A DNA stretch of 64,000 nucleotides, from NCBI GenBank assembly GCA_032718565.1, contig JAVGVS010000528.1, positions 173,363-237,362 of the forward strand, written 5' to 3'. The notes under the pieces were generated by a model. It worked only from the letters and a program-made list of their open reading frames with translations, did not search any database and was not told the origin of the DNA. The translations under genes and the position numbers were made by a program. This document shows positions 11,801 to 23,329 of the stretch, piece after piece (position 1 is the stretch's first letter; every line of letters starts with the position of its first letter). Source of the DNA: Distichodus sexfasciatus (lineage: Eukaryota > Chordata > Actinopteri > Characiformes > Distichodontidae).

Positions 11801-13634
11801 GGTACACTCACAAACTCACACACACATCAATTATCAGACGCTCTTGTCCAGGCCAAGTTCCATTTGAGGGACAGTCTCCCTGCAGCAACAGCCTCTTGCT
11901 GAGGGGAACAGTGGTGGTTCCTGGTATTTAAACCCAAAATCTTATGATCACCAACACAGGGTTTCAGGCACCTAGACCCCCGCACCACCAGCACCAGCAC
12001 CAGCACCAATCGTCATCCTCCCCACTCGGAGCGTAATGAGACATTGGTTTTCTCTCGTCTCCAGGGGGTTGCTCTGGACACCAGCGGTGTGCCGATGGAG
12101 CCTCCTCCTCCGTACCCCCTATACCAGCAATCCCAGCAGCCCCTGACCAAGCAGCCACCCCAAACCCACCCCCTGCAGGGCTCCCAGCATGCTGTGGGGC
12201 AGCCGCAGCCCGTTTCCCCAATCCACAACGTCCAGCTGGACTTCAACTCCAGCGCTGTGAGTGCCTCTTACCTGCGGCTGGAATTTTCAGTGTTTCCGGG
12301 TTGAATAGACATATATTTGGCTCATCTAGATTTCCTTTTTCTCTCCCTCCTTCAGTCCAACAACATGGCAGCTTTCTTCAGCGATCCCTTCATGGAGCAG
12401 CAGTACTCTGGACGCCAGGCCAAATGCCCACAGTACCAGGTAAGCATGAACAAATCAAAGCAAGCGTTCATAACAATATGTAGAAAAATCTGTAGAGCTT
12501 TGTCCTGTAAATTTACTGTACGCTACACACTCGGTCTGTATGCCAGCAGGAGCAATACAACCTGCTGGAGCACGCCATGAGCTCGATGTCCGGGGGATTC
12601 GACCCCAACTCCTCCGGCCTGTACTGCCCCCAAAACCCACTGATGGGGCTGAGCGGTAGTCACGGCAACCTGCATGAGCCACTGCAGATGAAGAGCAGCA
12701 TGCTGTACTCCAACTGCGCAGGAGGAGCCGTGCCCAACATCATTCTCACCGGTATCAGCACACACACACACACACGTCAGATCTCACATCCCTCACCAAG
12801 GGACCACAGAGAAATCAGCTGGCTTGGTCTCTGCTTTTATTAAGTTTGATAACACTGACCACTGTGGGCTTTAGTTCAGAAATAAAAATGTCACATATTT
12901 GCTTGTTGTGATGTGATATGAATGGAGGTGATGGTGTTAAATCAGCAGATGATATTGTCTCATATCCATCACTGGCTCCTGAACTGAACCGCATTTTTAT
13001 CGTATCAGACTTTGTGACATCTTTGTGTTTCTGTACTCTGCTGTGGTGTGACTGTAAGCATTGTGTCCAGTAGGGGTCAGCAGTGTTAAACTTTGCTGCA
13101 GTTTTATATTTACATTTACAACATTTAGTACACACCCTTATCCAGAGCCACTTCCATTTCCCTAATGACTGTAATGACAGTCTCCCTGCGGCAGCTGCTC
13201 AGGGGCCGAGTGGTGGTAGTGCTGGAGGGAGGAATCAAACCCACAACAACCCTCTTGGTCCAGACCCTAGAATGTGTACCACTAGACCACCGGCCTCACT
13301 TTAACCCCACAACCTGCTGCCGCAGAACTCCGTTAACCAAGCAGAGTGTGTCGACAGTCTCAACGTGACACCGCCATGATTAATGATGTCCAGAGTGAGG
13401 ATTTAACACCCATCTCTCCGTCCCCCAGACGACTCCACCCCGTGCCTGTCGAAGGACATCAGCAGCGTGTTGTCGTCGGTGCCGGAGTGTTTCGACTCGG
13501 AGGGAGTATTTCCTCTGGAGGACGAGCTGCGCATCGAACCGCTCAGCCTGGACGGACTCAGCATGCTCAGCGACCCGGACATGGTGCTGCCTGACCCCTC
13601 TGTGGAGGACAGCTTCCGCAGCGACAGACTCTGA
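5855..13634 (+). CDS. crtc3: CREB-regulated transcription coactivator (CRTC3-like), 3' part of gene
   Basis: CRTCs bind the bZIP of CREB and, when dephosphorylated, enter the nucleus to boost cAMP-responsive transcription. Ten coding exons are visible: 5855-5958, 6646-6684, 7342-7427, 9205-9254, 9349-9566, 11536-11801, 12065-12256, 12356-12439, 12550-12751, 13429-13634 (stop TGA). All have GT-AG borders and matching phases, giving about 481 residues. The piece starts at RTNSDSALHTS, the SIK/14-3-3 site (Ser171 of CRTC2, Ser162 of CRTC3). NTGGSLPDLSNL, SLSNPSIQASL and RRRPAPISPLTLSPG follow. The C-terminal transactivation region ends DPSVEDSFRSDRL. KPLPKQLWEAKK plus QSLSSRPKSC and the RRR..SPLTLSPG block favour CRTC3. 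However, FPSPLPTPLDPEE resembles CRTC1 and SPTMSPSLSPITQGVALDTS resembles CRTC2, so the paralogue is less certain than the family. The N-terminal CREB-binding exons are upstream of the window. Confidence 0.93.
5978..6190 (+). repeat. Dispersed repeat, copy A
   Basis: This stretch, from gatgtagtgcagactggacggggc to the TGTTGGTTTAG.TTCATT region, is about 80 percent alike by eye to 53984-54180 (gtgtagtacagactggacggggc...). It lies in the CRTC intron just after the exon ending at 5958. The family is unknown to me; both copies include CA-rich and A/T-rich parts. Confidence 0.55.
7428..8105 (+). repeat. Minisatellite in a CRTC intron
   Basis: About 680 bp of irregular tandem units built on GTGTGTCGGTGA followed by CGGGG, CCTGGGGGG or TCTGGGG. 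Units run about 20-32 bp. It starts immediately downstream of the donor at 7427. Because the units avoid stop codons, long false open frames run through it on both strands, including a 290-codon one on the minus strand. Confidence 0.9.
8157..8948 (+). mobile_element. Non-autonomous hAT-like element (792 bp)
   Basis: Bounded by the perfect 8-bp direct repeat TTTGTTCT at 8149-8156 and 8949-8956. The left end reads AGAGCTGAAAGCGATTATTT. The right end, complemented, reads CTAGGGCTGCAACAAACGATTATTTT, so the ends are imperfect inverted repeats. The sub-terminal ATTACTCGATTAATCGAT motif is typical of a very common fish hAT-N group. No transposase frame is visible. It lies in a CRTC intron. Confidence 0.85.
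11160..11480 (+). mobile_element. 3' end of an L2-type LINE (fragment)
   Basis: The segment includes ggttcctcttaaggtttct, gagtttctccttgccactgt and gctgctttgtgacaatatctgttgtaaa. This order of motifs is characteristic of the 3' untranslated tail of fish L2-like retrotransposons. The upstream border is uncertain. It lies in the CRTC intron just before the exon at 11536. Confidence 0.6.
11825..11975 (+). repeat. Fragment of a 'cattta..cagacgctcttatccag' dispersed repeat
   Basis: It carries ttatcagacgctcttgtccag, then cagtctccctgcagcaac, and ends with ccaacacagg..caggcacctagacc. Related fragments in this window are at 13103-13305, 48950-49105 and 51538-51722. This family is scattered through many fish genomes; I cannot assign its class with certainty. 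Confidence 0.5.
12880..13020 (+). repeat. Fragment of the GTGTAACGATACATC repeat family (interior only)
   Basis: Interior motifs aaaatgtcacata, atattgtctcatat.catcactggctcctgaactga and gtatcagactttgtgacat match the interior of the MITE at 14964-15308 and of the copy at 36365-37222. Both terminal sequences are missing here. It lies in the last CRTC intron. Confidence 0.5.
13103..13305 (+). repeat. Dispersed repeat with 'cccttatccagagccactt' motif
   Basis: It contains acatttagtacacacccttatccagagcc, cagtctccctgcggcagc and gtgtaccactagaccaccgg. These motifs recur at 11825, 48950 and 51538, as a family that ends in 'ctaGACCAC'. It lies in the last CRTC intron, ahead of the final coding exon. Confidence 0.55.
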
Positions 13635-14963
13635 ACCGCTCCCAGTGATGTCACACACTCACTCACACACACACACACATTCACTCACTCACACACACAC
13701 GCAGCACATACTCATGTAAATGAAGTGGTGTGGTTTTCACACAGTCACACTTCCTCGCTCCCTGTTCCCCGACTGCCCCCAGAGACCATGCTGACACACA
13801 CACTCACACTCACAGGGTAGACCACACACTTCAGCCTGCGCTTCGCACACTTGTTTCCCAAACCCACAGTCAGACTGAGCGGGGTGTGTTATAGAGGGAG
13901 CTCTGCAGCACTGTGTAGTGTGAGTCCCAGTCAAAGTGTTTCAGTGTTTCCTGACTGGGGCTGAACACACACACACACACCCCCACCCACACACACTCTT
14001 ACACGCTTATACACACAGACACACACCACTGATCATAATCCTAACCCCCAGCGCAGCGTGACAATCAGCACTGTGGAACGGATGCAACTTCACTGCCCAG
14101 ACGTCCCCCTGATCGTGTCCGGCGTTCACTCTCCTGCTCTTCAGGTCAGCGTAGTGAAAAGCTGTAAGCATTAGTCCGATGCAACGTCCTGGCCTACAGC
14201 TCGTGCTGACATGGCACACCTCCCATCACGCCCGTCACCGTGCCAACACCCCCGCCCCACCCTCGCCGTGCCAGGACCCGAGTGTGGTGCGCTGTGGTCC
14301 AGTCCGCCAGATGCAGTGCGTGATGGGGGTTTGGGGTGTGTGTGGCTGAAGGGAGAGACAACGGTGGAGTAGAAAGATGGCGAGATGAAGGACTTCTGTA
14401 CAGACCCCTGATTTTATTGCATTTTTTTCTGCTTTTGTAATGACTAACGATATTGATTAAGGACGATGTGTGCTTCACATCTTCATTCTGACTAGAATGT
14501 ATTTTTAGAACAGGCAAAAGGGAAAACTGTTTACAAGAGGTTTTAAGAGCTGAAAGTTTCTATGATTTTGGGTATAATTGTGAAAGAGTATATTTGTATC
14601 TGGAGGCGGTGCAGTGTGTGTTTGGTGAATGGGGTTTTCTCCAGGTTTATGCAGAACTTTAGCACTGGAGTCACTCAGAAGGCTGGACGCACCAGCATCA
14701 TCAGAAAGCAACTATTTTACTTCTACATTTACTACTATATACAAATATATATAAATATATATATATATATATCAATATTTTGTCTCTTATTCTACATTTT
14801 ATACAGGTGTGTAGCTGTGTGTCGGTGTGTGTTTGCTCTTTATGTGACGGCTTTGTGCTGAGTGTTAGATGCTCAGCTGCATTTCTATGTGTGTGTGTTT
14901 GGGGTGTGTAGAGGTGGACGTGGTACACTGACTTAATGCAGCTTTTCTGGAGTTTGCACTGAC

Positions 14964-15308
14964 CAGTAGGAGTGTAACGATACATCAGTCTACATCAATA
15001 CTTCAAATCAGTCATCATCATCGCTACAAAGTACAACATCGATCAGACGTCATACACACTGTAACATTATCATAAAAAATATATGTATTATTACACTCTA
15101 CTGAACAGAAGCTCTATTTTTATTGAGATATTTTGTTGAAATGTTTGAGATCAGGAATAAACATGTCACATGAAATTTGAGTTTATATTTATATCGATGG
15201 CTGGCTCCTGAACTGAATTGAAATCGTATTGTAGCAGACTTTGTGATCTCAGCAGACGCTGAATTGTTGAATCAGTTGTGATGAATCTTGTGATTTACAC
15301 TCCTACTG
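14964..15308 (+). mobile_element. MITE with 14-bp perfect terminal inverted repeats
   Basis: The left end CAGTAGGAGTGTAA (14964-14977) is repeated in inverted form at the right end (15295-15308). About 345 bp, A/T-rich, with no coding capacity. The interior is shared with 4322, 12880 and 36365. No unambiguous target duplication longer than TA is visible. It sits in the probable CRTC 3' UTR. Confidence 0.75.
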
Positions 15309-16357
15309 AGCAGCAGAATAAACTCTGTCCGCCTGCTGTTGCTCGAGAGTCTGGCTGGTGGACGTGGGGCAGTGATGAGCTGCACGTTATGCACACTTTC
15401 AAACCTCTGCACTTTTCTAATGACTTAAATGACCAAAAACGTCAAGACGAATGCGGCCTTGTTGAGGTAGTCACTCAGGAAGTGGCTCTCGCAGGGTCTC
15501 GGCTCTGTCTGCACTTCTTACTCAGCGTTTGTCTAGAAGTTCTGAGCTTGAAGTCTTTTTCATTTGAAGAATTTTTTGATACATTTTTGATGAATTTGTA
15601 AAGAGAATATTTTGGATGACTCGTGATTATTTTTTTTTAAATAGATGATGTCGGTGTACCGCGTCCAAACACACACAGCTCAGTCCCCCGTGTGTGTGGG
15701 AGTTAGACTACATGTTTAAAGGGGTGGGGGTGGGGGTGGGGGGTTGGTCTACATGCGTGTTTAAAGGGTAAGTGTGTTTGTCCACACTGTGGGAGAGTTG
15801 TTGCAGTGCTGGTGATTTTCCTGCTTTATGCTGAAGAAGAGTTTTTGCCGTCTTCAGGCTGCAGTTTCTTCTCTCCGCTTCCCTCCTGCTCCTCTCCTCT
15901 CTCCTTCCGACCTGCGTCGTCTCTGTGAGTCGGGAGGACTGACCTCTGACCCCGCATTGTTCTGTCCACTCGGTCAGTGTCCCAATGAGCCGGTCTGGTC
16001 TCTCACTGCCTTATTCCTGACCGGGTTCTGACCGCTCGCTCTGCTGTGACGTCGTGCTGAAGTAATGGTTTGGGTTTGTGTTCTGCTGTTCTCTTCACCA
16101 GCAGCAGCACCAGCGTATCGTCTCTTCTTTTTGTAGAAAACACTTTTCTGCTCGTTTCTCTTGGTTTTTCTTTGTTGTTTTTAGTAGCCTTTAACACTGT
16201 ACAGTTCTGTTATTTAAGAATGTTTCCTACTCGTTAGTGTTACTCCTCTTTTGTAAAACGCCATTTAAACCTTTTCTTTTCCACTTTATTCAAGTGTAAC
16301 TCCAGCACCAGGCTTTGGGTTTGTGACATTGTTATAGTGCTCAACTTTCATATACAC

Positions 16358-16363
16358 AATAAA
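16358..16363 (+). terminator. Poly(A) signal AATAAA, likely for the CRTC gene
   Basis: A canonical AATAAA is followed within 10-40 bases by a GT/T-rich stretch (ctgtctgtctg, then gtgttgctcctttattgt), the arrangement expected of a cleavage and polyadenylation site. It lies about 2.7 kb after the CRTC stop on the same strand. Assignment to this gene is positional. Confidence 0.55.
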
Positions 16364-17515
16364 ATCCTGTCTGTCTGAGATCAGCCGTGTTGCTCCTTTA
16401 TTGTCCTGCACTCTGACCTCCAACCCGCAGCCCAACCGCCAGAACGCTCGCCCGGCGCTGGTCAGCAGGGGGAGACGTGGAGCTGCGTTTGTGTTGGGGG
16501 ATGACGGAGTAATAATGTGACCTGCTTGTGTTCACCATCACTTGCCGTACTTTTTATCCAAAGCTGTAAATCTGTTTTCACATCAAATTCAACATTTCAT
16601 TCAGCCAAACAGGGGAGTGCATCAGTAAAGCAGGGGGACACTGAGGGGGCAGATTGATTATGCGCTACATTTCACATGGTAAAAGTGGGAGGACGAAACG
16701 AAGGATTTTGAAACATGGGCAACACGTCCAGGTCTAACGTAATTAAAGACGGGACCTATCTGATACCTGGATCGGAAAATGGTGTGTTAACTTTAAAATC
16801 TTGAATCTTGTATGTGCTAAATTGCTTATTAATAAAATAACATCGTTATTCGTTTAAGCAGAGTTCTGTAATTCTGAGTTGCTCCCTAAGCCCGTGGCGC
16901 TAAAACGATAACGAAAATAAACCGTATAATTGCGTATAATGCGTGATTTGCTTTTGGAGTTGTATTCACTAGCTGATCATTTACAATATCGGTGTCAGAC
17001 TTGAAAAAGTGATTTTGTGACAGGGTTAAATGTAATGGCTGCGTTGCTCGTACGGCTCAACACTCCGGGTGTGAACTCTGAATCCTCAAGATTCTTCTGC
17101 TTCAAAAGTGAATGTGGTTTTGTGACAGAGCTGCAAAGGACCATCAGAAATATTAAAAGCAGTGTTTTCTGTGTTTTATAGCATCATTTACTTGTGAATC
17201 TGCAGCATGCTCAGTGACAAAAAAAAAAAACTAGGCTGAGGGATGTAGGGAGCTGAACGGCTTACAGAAGGTGAAGTGTAAACTCTTCTACTGCATTGCA
17301 ACAAAAGTCCTTGTTCTTCAAATTCTAGGGTATTGCTCCTGAAGAAAGACTAATATTTGTGGTTGGAAACATGAATTTAGAAATCACTGTAAATATGAAA
17401 TATTTCAGCTTGAGCTGCTGTAGTGTGTAATTACCGTATTGTAGCATAAATATCAAGTACAGTGTGTTTGCTGTAAAATACTGACAAAGGCTGTGCTGTG
17501 TGTGTGTGTGTGTGT

Positions 17516-17760
17516 TCTTGTACTTGCTACTTAGTGAGAACCAAAATGAGTTTTTAACCAACAGAGTGAGGACTTTTTTAGTGGTCCTCTCTTCTTTAAA
17601 CTGCTTTTACCAAAAAAAAAGCAAGTTTATTTGCAAAACTTAAAGTGTAGAAAGATTAGCTTTTGGTTACTGAGGTTATGGTTAGGGTTATGTGTAGTAT
17701 TATTTAGATACAGTAATATAGACGTCAATGGAGGTCCTCACTACCATATAAGTACAAGGA
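17516..17760 (+). mobile_element. MITE with TTGTACTT-type ends and telomere-like motif, beside a TG repeat
   Basis: The left end cttgtacttgctacttagtg and right end ccatataagtacaagg form partial inverted repeats. The interior has ggttatggttagggttatg. Both sides are (TG)n tracts. A shorter copy in opposite orientation lies at 44231-44391, including the same 'gaggacctccattga' and 'cattttggttctcacta' segments. The transposon class is not resolved. Confidence 0.7.
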
Positions 17761-18005
17761 TGTGTGTGTGTGTGTGAGAGAGAGCGATTTAAGGATTCCC
17801 ACCATGTTGTGTTTTAATCCCAAACAGTATAAATTCTTTGCGTTCTAACTGACATGTTTTCAGCATGAGTGTGTGTTTTGTGGATTCTGCACGATGACTG
17901 GATTGTTTGATGCTGCATCTGCTGCTCGTCTGCTTGTCATCTTTATTCTGTTTGTGAACCGGGTTGAAGAGTTTTGTTGTGTTTCAGAAGAAAATATGAG
18001 TCTCT

Positions 18006-18190
18006 GAGCTGTTGGTAGTGCAATGGCTGGAGTTCACCTCATGATCTGAACGTTGCCAGTGCAAGTCTTGGACCAATAAAGGTTCCACTCCTCCTTCACA
18101 CATGGGTCAAATGCAGAGCTCACAATGTTGCTGTGGTTCACTGTGTGCTGTGGTGTGTTTACAATGAGAAATAATCACTTAAATTGATCC
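18006..18190 (+). mobile_element. tRNA-derived SINE-like element
   Basis: The order 'gttggtagtgcaatggctgg', 'gatctgaacgttgccagtgcaag', then 'gggtcaaatgcagagctcac' and 'ttcactgtgtgctgtggtgtg' matches the head (tRNA-like boxes, degraded) and tail of common fish SINEs, ending near an AATAATCACT tail. Diverged; internal promoter boxes are imperfect. Confidence 0.5.
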
Positions 18191-21100
18191 AGAAGTGAGT
18201 CTCCTACCACTAGATCACAACCAACGTCTTCCACAGTGCTCTGTACAAGACTCTTGTAGATTGTTTTTATGTGGAGCTTCTGCTATCTCTGTTTACTGGG
18301 TGAAGCTGTGTGTGTGTGTGTGTGTTTTCCCTGTATTGTAAGCCTTATCAGTGCAGTGTGGTTGTTGATATCGGTGTTGTCTCTGGTCGTGGATGCTGTG
18401 TAGAGCCGCTGTGTTTGTGGTGTTCTTGACCCTAGGTGAGAGTGTGATATGAGCTGATTGTGAGGCTCCACACCGCTAAATTTGTCTGTAAAACCTGCGC
18501 AAGGCGACAGAACCCAGAGAAGGTCCAGATTAAATGCCATTTCCCTTCTCAGACGTCTGGGAGCAAGGAAGCAGTTTGTGATTTATTTCTCCATTCACAC
18601 AGCCTTACAAACACCAGCATTAAGAGTTTGTGTGTGTATGTGGCTGCTGATAGAACACTTTTACTTGGGCTAGTTTTAGCACCACAGGTTATGTTATGTA
18701 CCTGGTTGTAGCTGATGGAGTGAGTGGAGCTGTGCCAAGAGAACACTCTACAGATGATGTTCTGAACAATATAAAGCAGTTGTTAAATGTTCCTGAGCTC
18801 TGAGAACAGAATTGTACTGTGAAATCTGCTGGTTATGGATCATGTTTGATGTATGACATGTTTCATGTGTTATGCTGCTGAACAGCACGTTTCCATCTTA
18901 CATGTTGAGGCTGAAACCAGCGTCCTGCATCTTTTACTTCTTGTTTTTAATAAATTGGTGGATTTTTGATTTGCATTTTATTTTTTCTGTCGTTCAGGAG
19001 AGAAATCCTGACAAACTGAGTTAGACACCAGCTGTTGTTTCCACCAAATGTGTCCACTGAGAGCACATTGTTCCTATTTCAACGCGTTTCTTTGAAATCG
19101 CTAGTTAACCCAACAAGATGGAGAGAAATGGCATCTTAGCATCAGTGGCAGCGTTTGAAATAGATTATCACATCTTCAAGACGAGATTGGGCGCATGAAC
19201 TCTTCTCCTGCTGCCCCAGGTACTTTGCCATTTGTAGCGAGTTCTTGACTGTGTATGCCCTGCCCCTTCGATTTTGATTGACTAGCAAGAGACAAGTGAC
19301 ATCGACGAGCGCAGCGCTGTTCTAATAGTTGAACAGATTTCAACTTGAAGCGCTCTGAACGCTGTGACAAAAAAAGAACATTAAATTTTTTTTCGACTGA
19401 AGGTGCTAAAGCTAAAGCTCATAGGTGTTGCCAAAAAAAAAAAAAAGCCATTTTTGGTGGACACAGGCTCTTAGGACACGGGTTAAACCGATCAAAATAT
19501 GTACCTCCTGTACTGACCAACACAGATGCTGAAATTCTATCTCATGTCATTGTGATGCTGTACTCTATACATACACACACACACACACACACAGAGCATG
19601 TAACAGTAATTGTGGGACATTTTCTGGTGTTGAGTCACAGAACAGCTGTGTTTATGGGCTGTGTGTGTGTTGCTCTTCAGGTCCTTCTCTAACTGCTGTG
19701 CCTCATAAATACACACAGTGTGAGGCTGCAGCTCCATGTCACACACACATCCGCCGGCTGTTTTGATCAACACTGCTCTCATCGTGCCTCATTTCACTAC
19801 TGGTCTTAAAACCCACTTACACAGTTTCCACAGAGATTCTGACATTCACCAGTGTTTTCTCATTTGAGATTTGTTCTGAGATTAGAGCAGAATCTGCCAA
19901 CACTGAGGAGCCTTGTTCTTCTTGTGTCCTGCAGGAAGAAAGCAGCTGAGTTTAGTTGTGGAATTCCAATTCCAATAAAGCGTACATGAGGAAAGTGCAG
20001 CAGTGTGTCGAATGGTTTTGGTGAGTTGTGTTGAACATTGTATTGATGTTCTTCATGCGTCTGCAGTAAAACGGGAAACGAGAGTAAAAAGTTTTGTCCT
20101 GCTTCGGTTTCCAGCTCCCGCGCTTGCCTTCCTGACGCTTTGTACATATTTGTGATTAAGAGGGAAAAGTTGCACATTATCTCTGTTGCTGAACAGCTGC
20201 TCTACACTTAAAGTGAGGGATTATTTGTGAACACAGCTCAGCACACAGCAACCTTACCCCACAACCAAATCTGACCTCCGTATTTGACCCATCCGTGAAG
20301 GAGCAGCGGGCAGCTGACATGGGCGTGTTCATAAGTACCTCAGTGGTACCTTTACTGGTCTGGGATCAGCAACACTACCAGCCTGCAGCTGCTGCTGATC
20401 TCTATAATCCTTTAACTCATCCTCACATCAGGAATAGTTCAATACCCTTAAGCTGGTCACTGAGTATCACACGACTGATTCTGATAAATAAATAAATGTT
20501 CTGTTCTGTGTTCTGTTTCACATCTGTAGCTGTGTAGCGTGTCTGTAGATTCCTGCACTCCTTGTTGGCGTGCAACTCAGAAGCTGCTTTTTTCTCTTGT
20601 ACAGTGTAAACACATGCTGGAGGTTTTTAACACCTGTAAAACTCATAGTCTAAATACTGTAATTTCTGTAAAATGTCTCACATCTGGTTGCACACACATG
20701 AGCATCACGTGATGCAATAGAGAGAAAATCCTCAGAGAAACTCAGGATCACGCAGCTTTAAGCACAACACCATGTTTTAGTCCTACAGAGAAAACTTTAA
20801 TAAATCAGCATGGGCTTCGTTGACCAACATTTGTTCTTAAGAAAGTTAAGACATTTAAATAGTGTAATATTATACAACTGTAGAAACCCAATAGCCTAAT
20901 GGTTTTTCCACAAATAGCTGTGCAATAAAATTTGTGTTGTTCTGTTCGTGCCTGAGAACGAATCTCAAATAAGAATGTTAGAATTCTGTTAGGTTGTGGG
21001 TTTTAAGAACAGATTAATTAAGCAGGGTTGGTGAATGAGGCCCAAAGTCTCTGCTCCACATATGGATCTGGACTGTGGAGAGTGATTGGGTGAAAGTGTT

Positions 21101-23034
21101 CATACTCTCCAGTTAGGCTTTATTAGAGGCTCATGTTTGGTTATAAATGAAAAGTTATTTGAGGTCAGTTGTGATCAGTCACACTTGTGCATTTGTTCAT
21201 ATTTGTTTGGAGCTCATTACAAGTTAATGGGATGTTTTGGGCATCGAGAATTGATTTTAATACTTTATGTAATCAAACCCTCATGTCTTGATGATTTCAG
21301 CTGGAACATCTGAGATGGAGAAGAGCAGCTTCACAACTACAGCAGCTTCACCCTTAACATCAGGCTTTATCAGCGTTTCCTCACTGTGTTACAGAGCAGT
21401 GTGACTCCGGTGACTTTTATCCAGCAGTGCTTCTACAGGGTACGTGGTCTCCTTCAGGTTCTGGTCTCTGGCAGCAGCAGCAGTGCAGGATGTTGTAGAG
21501 TTATTAATTATCAGTTCTTCCTGCTTATAGATGATGTATTTAGTAACGCAGGATGGACTGACCTGATCTTCATTCCTCTTATCCTCCTCCTCCTCCTCCT
21601 CCTCCTCCTCTCTCTCCCTCACACACCCTCCACACAAACCCTGAGTTCAGAGTGGGACGGAGCGACGGATCTCAGCACTCCTCAGGCTCTTATCTGCCAA
21701 GGTCACTGGACTCCCTCGCCTGTGTTCTGGAACACAGATTGCACAAAATGAAAGACACAAGCAGCATTTTGGACAAAAACACAGTTTGAGATATGAGGAT
21801 CAAACTTCCAAAATTTTTGCTCTAAAGTTCATAGGAAATTCAATATGCTTCGGACAATTATACAAGTAATAGAAACTAACAATAATTTAAAGAAACATTA
21901 CAAGAAACTAAATCTAAAATAACATAGAAAATATGTAGCATCATCATCATATAACACGCTTAATGATTTAATGGTTGTATGACTTATTTACTTAATTACT
22001 ACATTTACTGGACTTTTTCCACTGTGTTGCTTAAGTACAGCTGGGAATGTGGTTGTGTTTACTTTCACATTGATTTTAACGGCATTTAGCAGATGCAAGG
22101 TTTTGTGTTTCATAATCCCTGAGCCAGTCTCCCTGCAGGTTAAATTTATCCGTAACAAACAGTAACAAACACACAAGCTCGTGCCAGTTCTCTAACACTT
22201 ATAACCAGTGAACCAAGAAGCCACTGTTCCCTCAGCCACAACTCCTAAAAACAGGGCGTTAAGTTCTCTCTCCTTACTCTCTTAGGTCCAGCGCAGCAAA
22301 CATGCCTCACCCTCCTCCTCCTCTTCATCATCATCATCATCATCGTCAGTAAAGCAGAACTCTGCTGCTGGTTAAAGCTTTGCCCTAATGAAGATCGTGT
22401 TCTAATCAGCCGAGATGCAGCACAGACGCTGTTGAGTTCTGTAGATTTATGAGCAGATATTGATCTTCACACTGAGCCGTGAGCACTGTACGTTGTTGTT
22501 GAGAGTTTTACAAGCCACTTGAGAAATGAAAACAATGACAGATGGCATCTGCATGCTGTCGTGCTAGCAATCATTCTGATTTTTTACATAGTAATTGTTG
22601 TCTGTGTGAATTTATGAGCGTGTTAAACTGAGATTAGCGTGAGTCTCGTCCTCGGGATGGGGAGGAACTTGAAGGAAAATGCTTGTGCAAGCTGGAGCAG
22701 GTCGGCCGAGGCCCTGGAGCGCAGTTCAGACTGTGCAGAAAAGCCGGGAGCAGTCGGCCTTGTGTCTCATCAAGGACCTCCAGAGGTGAGGCGGAACAAT
22801 GGGACTTGTGGGTGTGCGACTGACAGCACTCGTGCATGATTTGGTCTATTTTAGGAACTCTTTCCATGCTCATAAATCAAGTCTGGCACGGCTGAAAGTA
22901 GAAGGAGGGAAAAGTAGCAGCTTGTTGCTGTGCTACTTGTCTGTCACACAACTTTAAAACTTGATCCTTAATTGATACGTACCGGCCCTGTGTTTGTGTG
23001 CGCGCGCGTGGGCGGGCATGTATTTATTGCATTG

Positions 23035-23285
23035 TGGGGACCTTTTGTCCCTTAAAATCACTTTTATCTGTGTTTCTGGGCTTTGTGGGGACATTTGAGA
23101 GGTCCCCGTGAGGAAAAATGACTTTATAGAAAATGTGCTTGTTTTATTTGAGAAACTAAAAGAGGTAAAAGATGTGCTTTTGGTTACTGAGGTTAAGGTT
23201 AGGGTTAGGATTAGGTGTAAAATTATGTACTTTAGTCATTATGGGAGTCTATGGAAGGACCTCACAAAGCCAGCAATACAAGACT
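23035..23285 (+). mobile_element. Diverged relative of the telomere-motif MITE, next to a TG repeat
   Basis: It shares 'gcttttggttactgaggtt.aggttagggttag' and 'gtctatgga.ggacctcac' with the element at 17516-17760, and is followed by a (TG)n tract. The left end is gtggggaccttttgtccc. Borders are approximate. Confidence 0.55.
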
Positions 23286-23294
23286 GTGCGTGTT

Positions 23295-23329
<35 letters not shown>

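Larger units (their letters stand above)
13635..16385 (+). other. Probable 3' UTR of the CRTC gene
   Basis: From the CRTC stop to just past the first strong poly(A) signal there is no further coding potential. The stretch is A/T-rich with long T runs (for example near 15550-15650), as is usual for long vertebrate 3' UTRs. It contains a MITE at 14964-15308 and CA repeats at 13650-13700 and 13964-14020. The UTR assignment is inference from position and the poly(A) signal; no transcript evidence is available. Confidence 0.5.
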
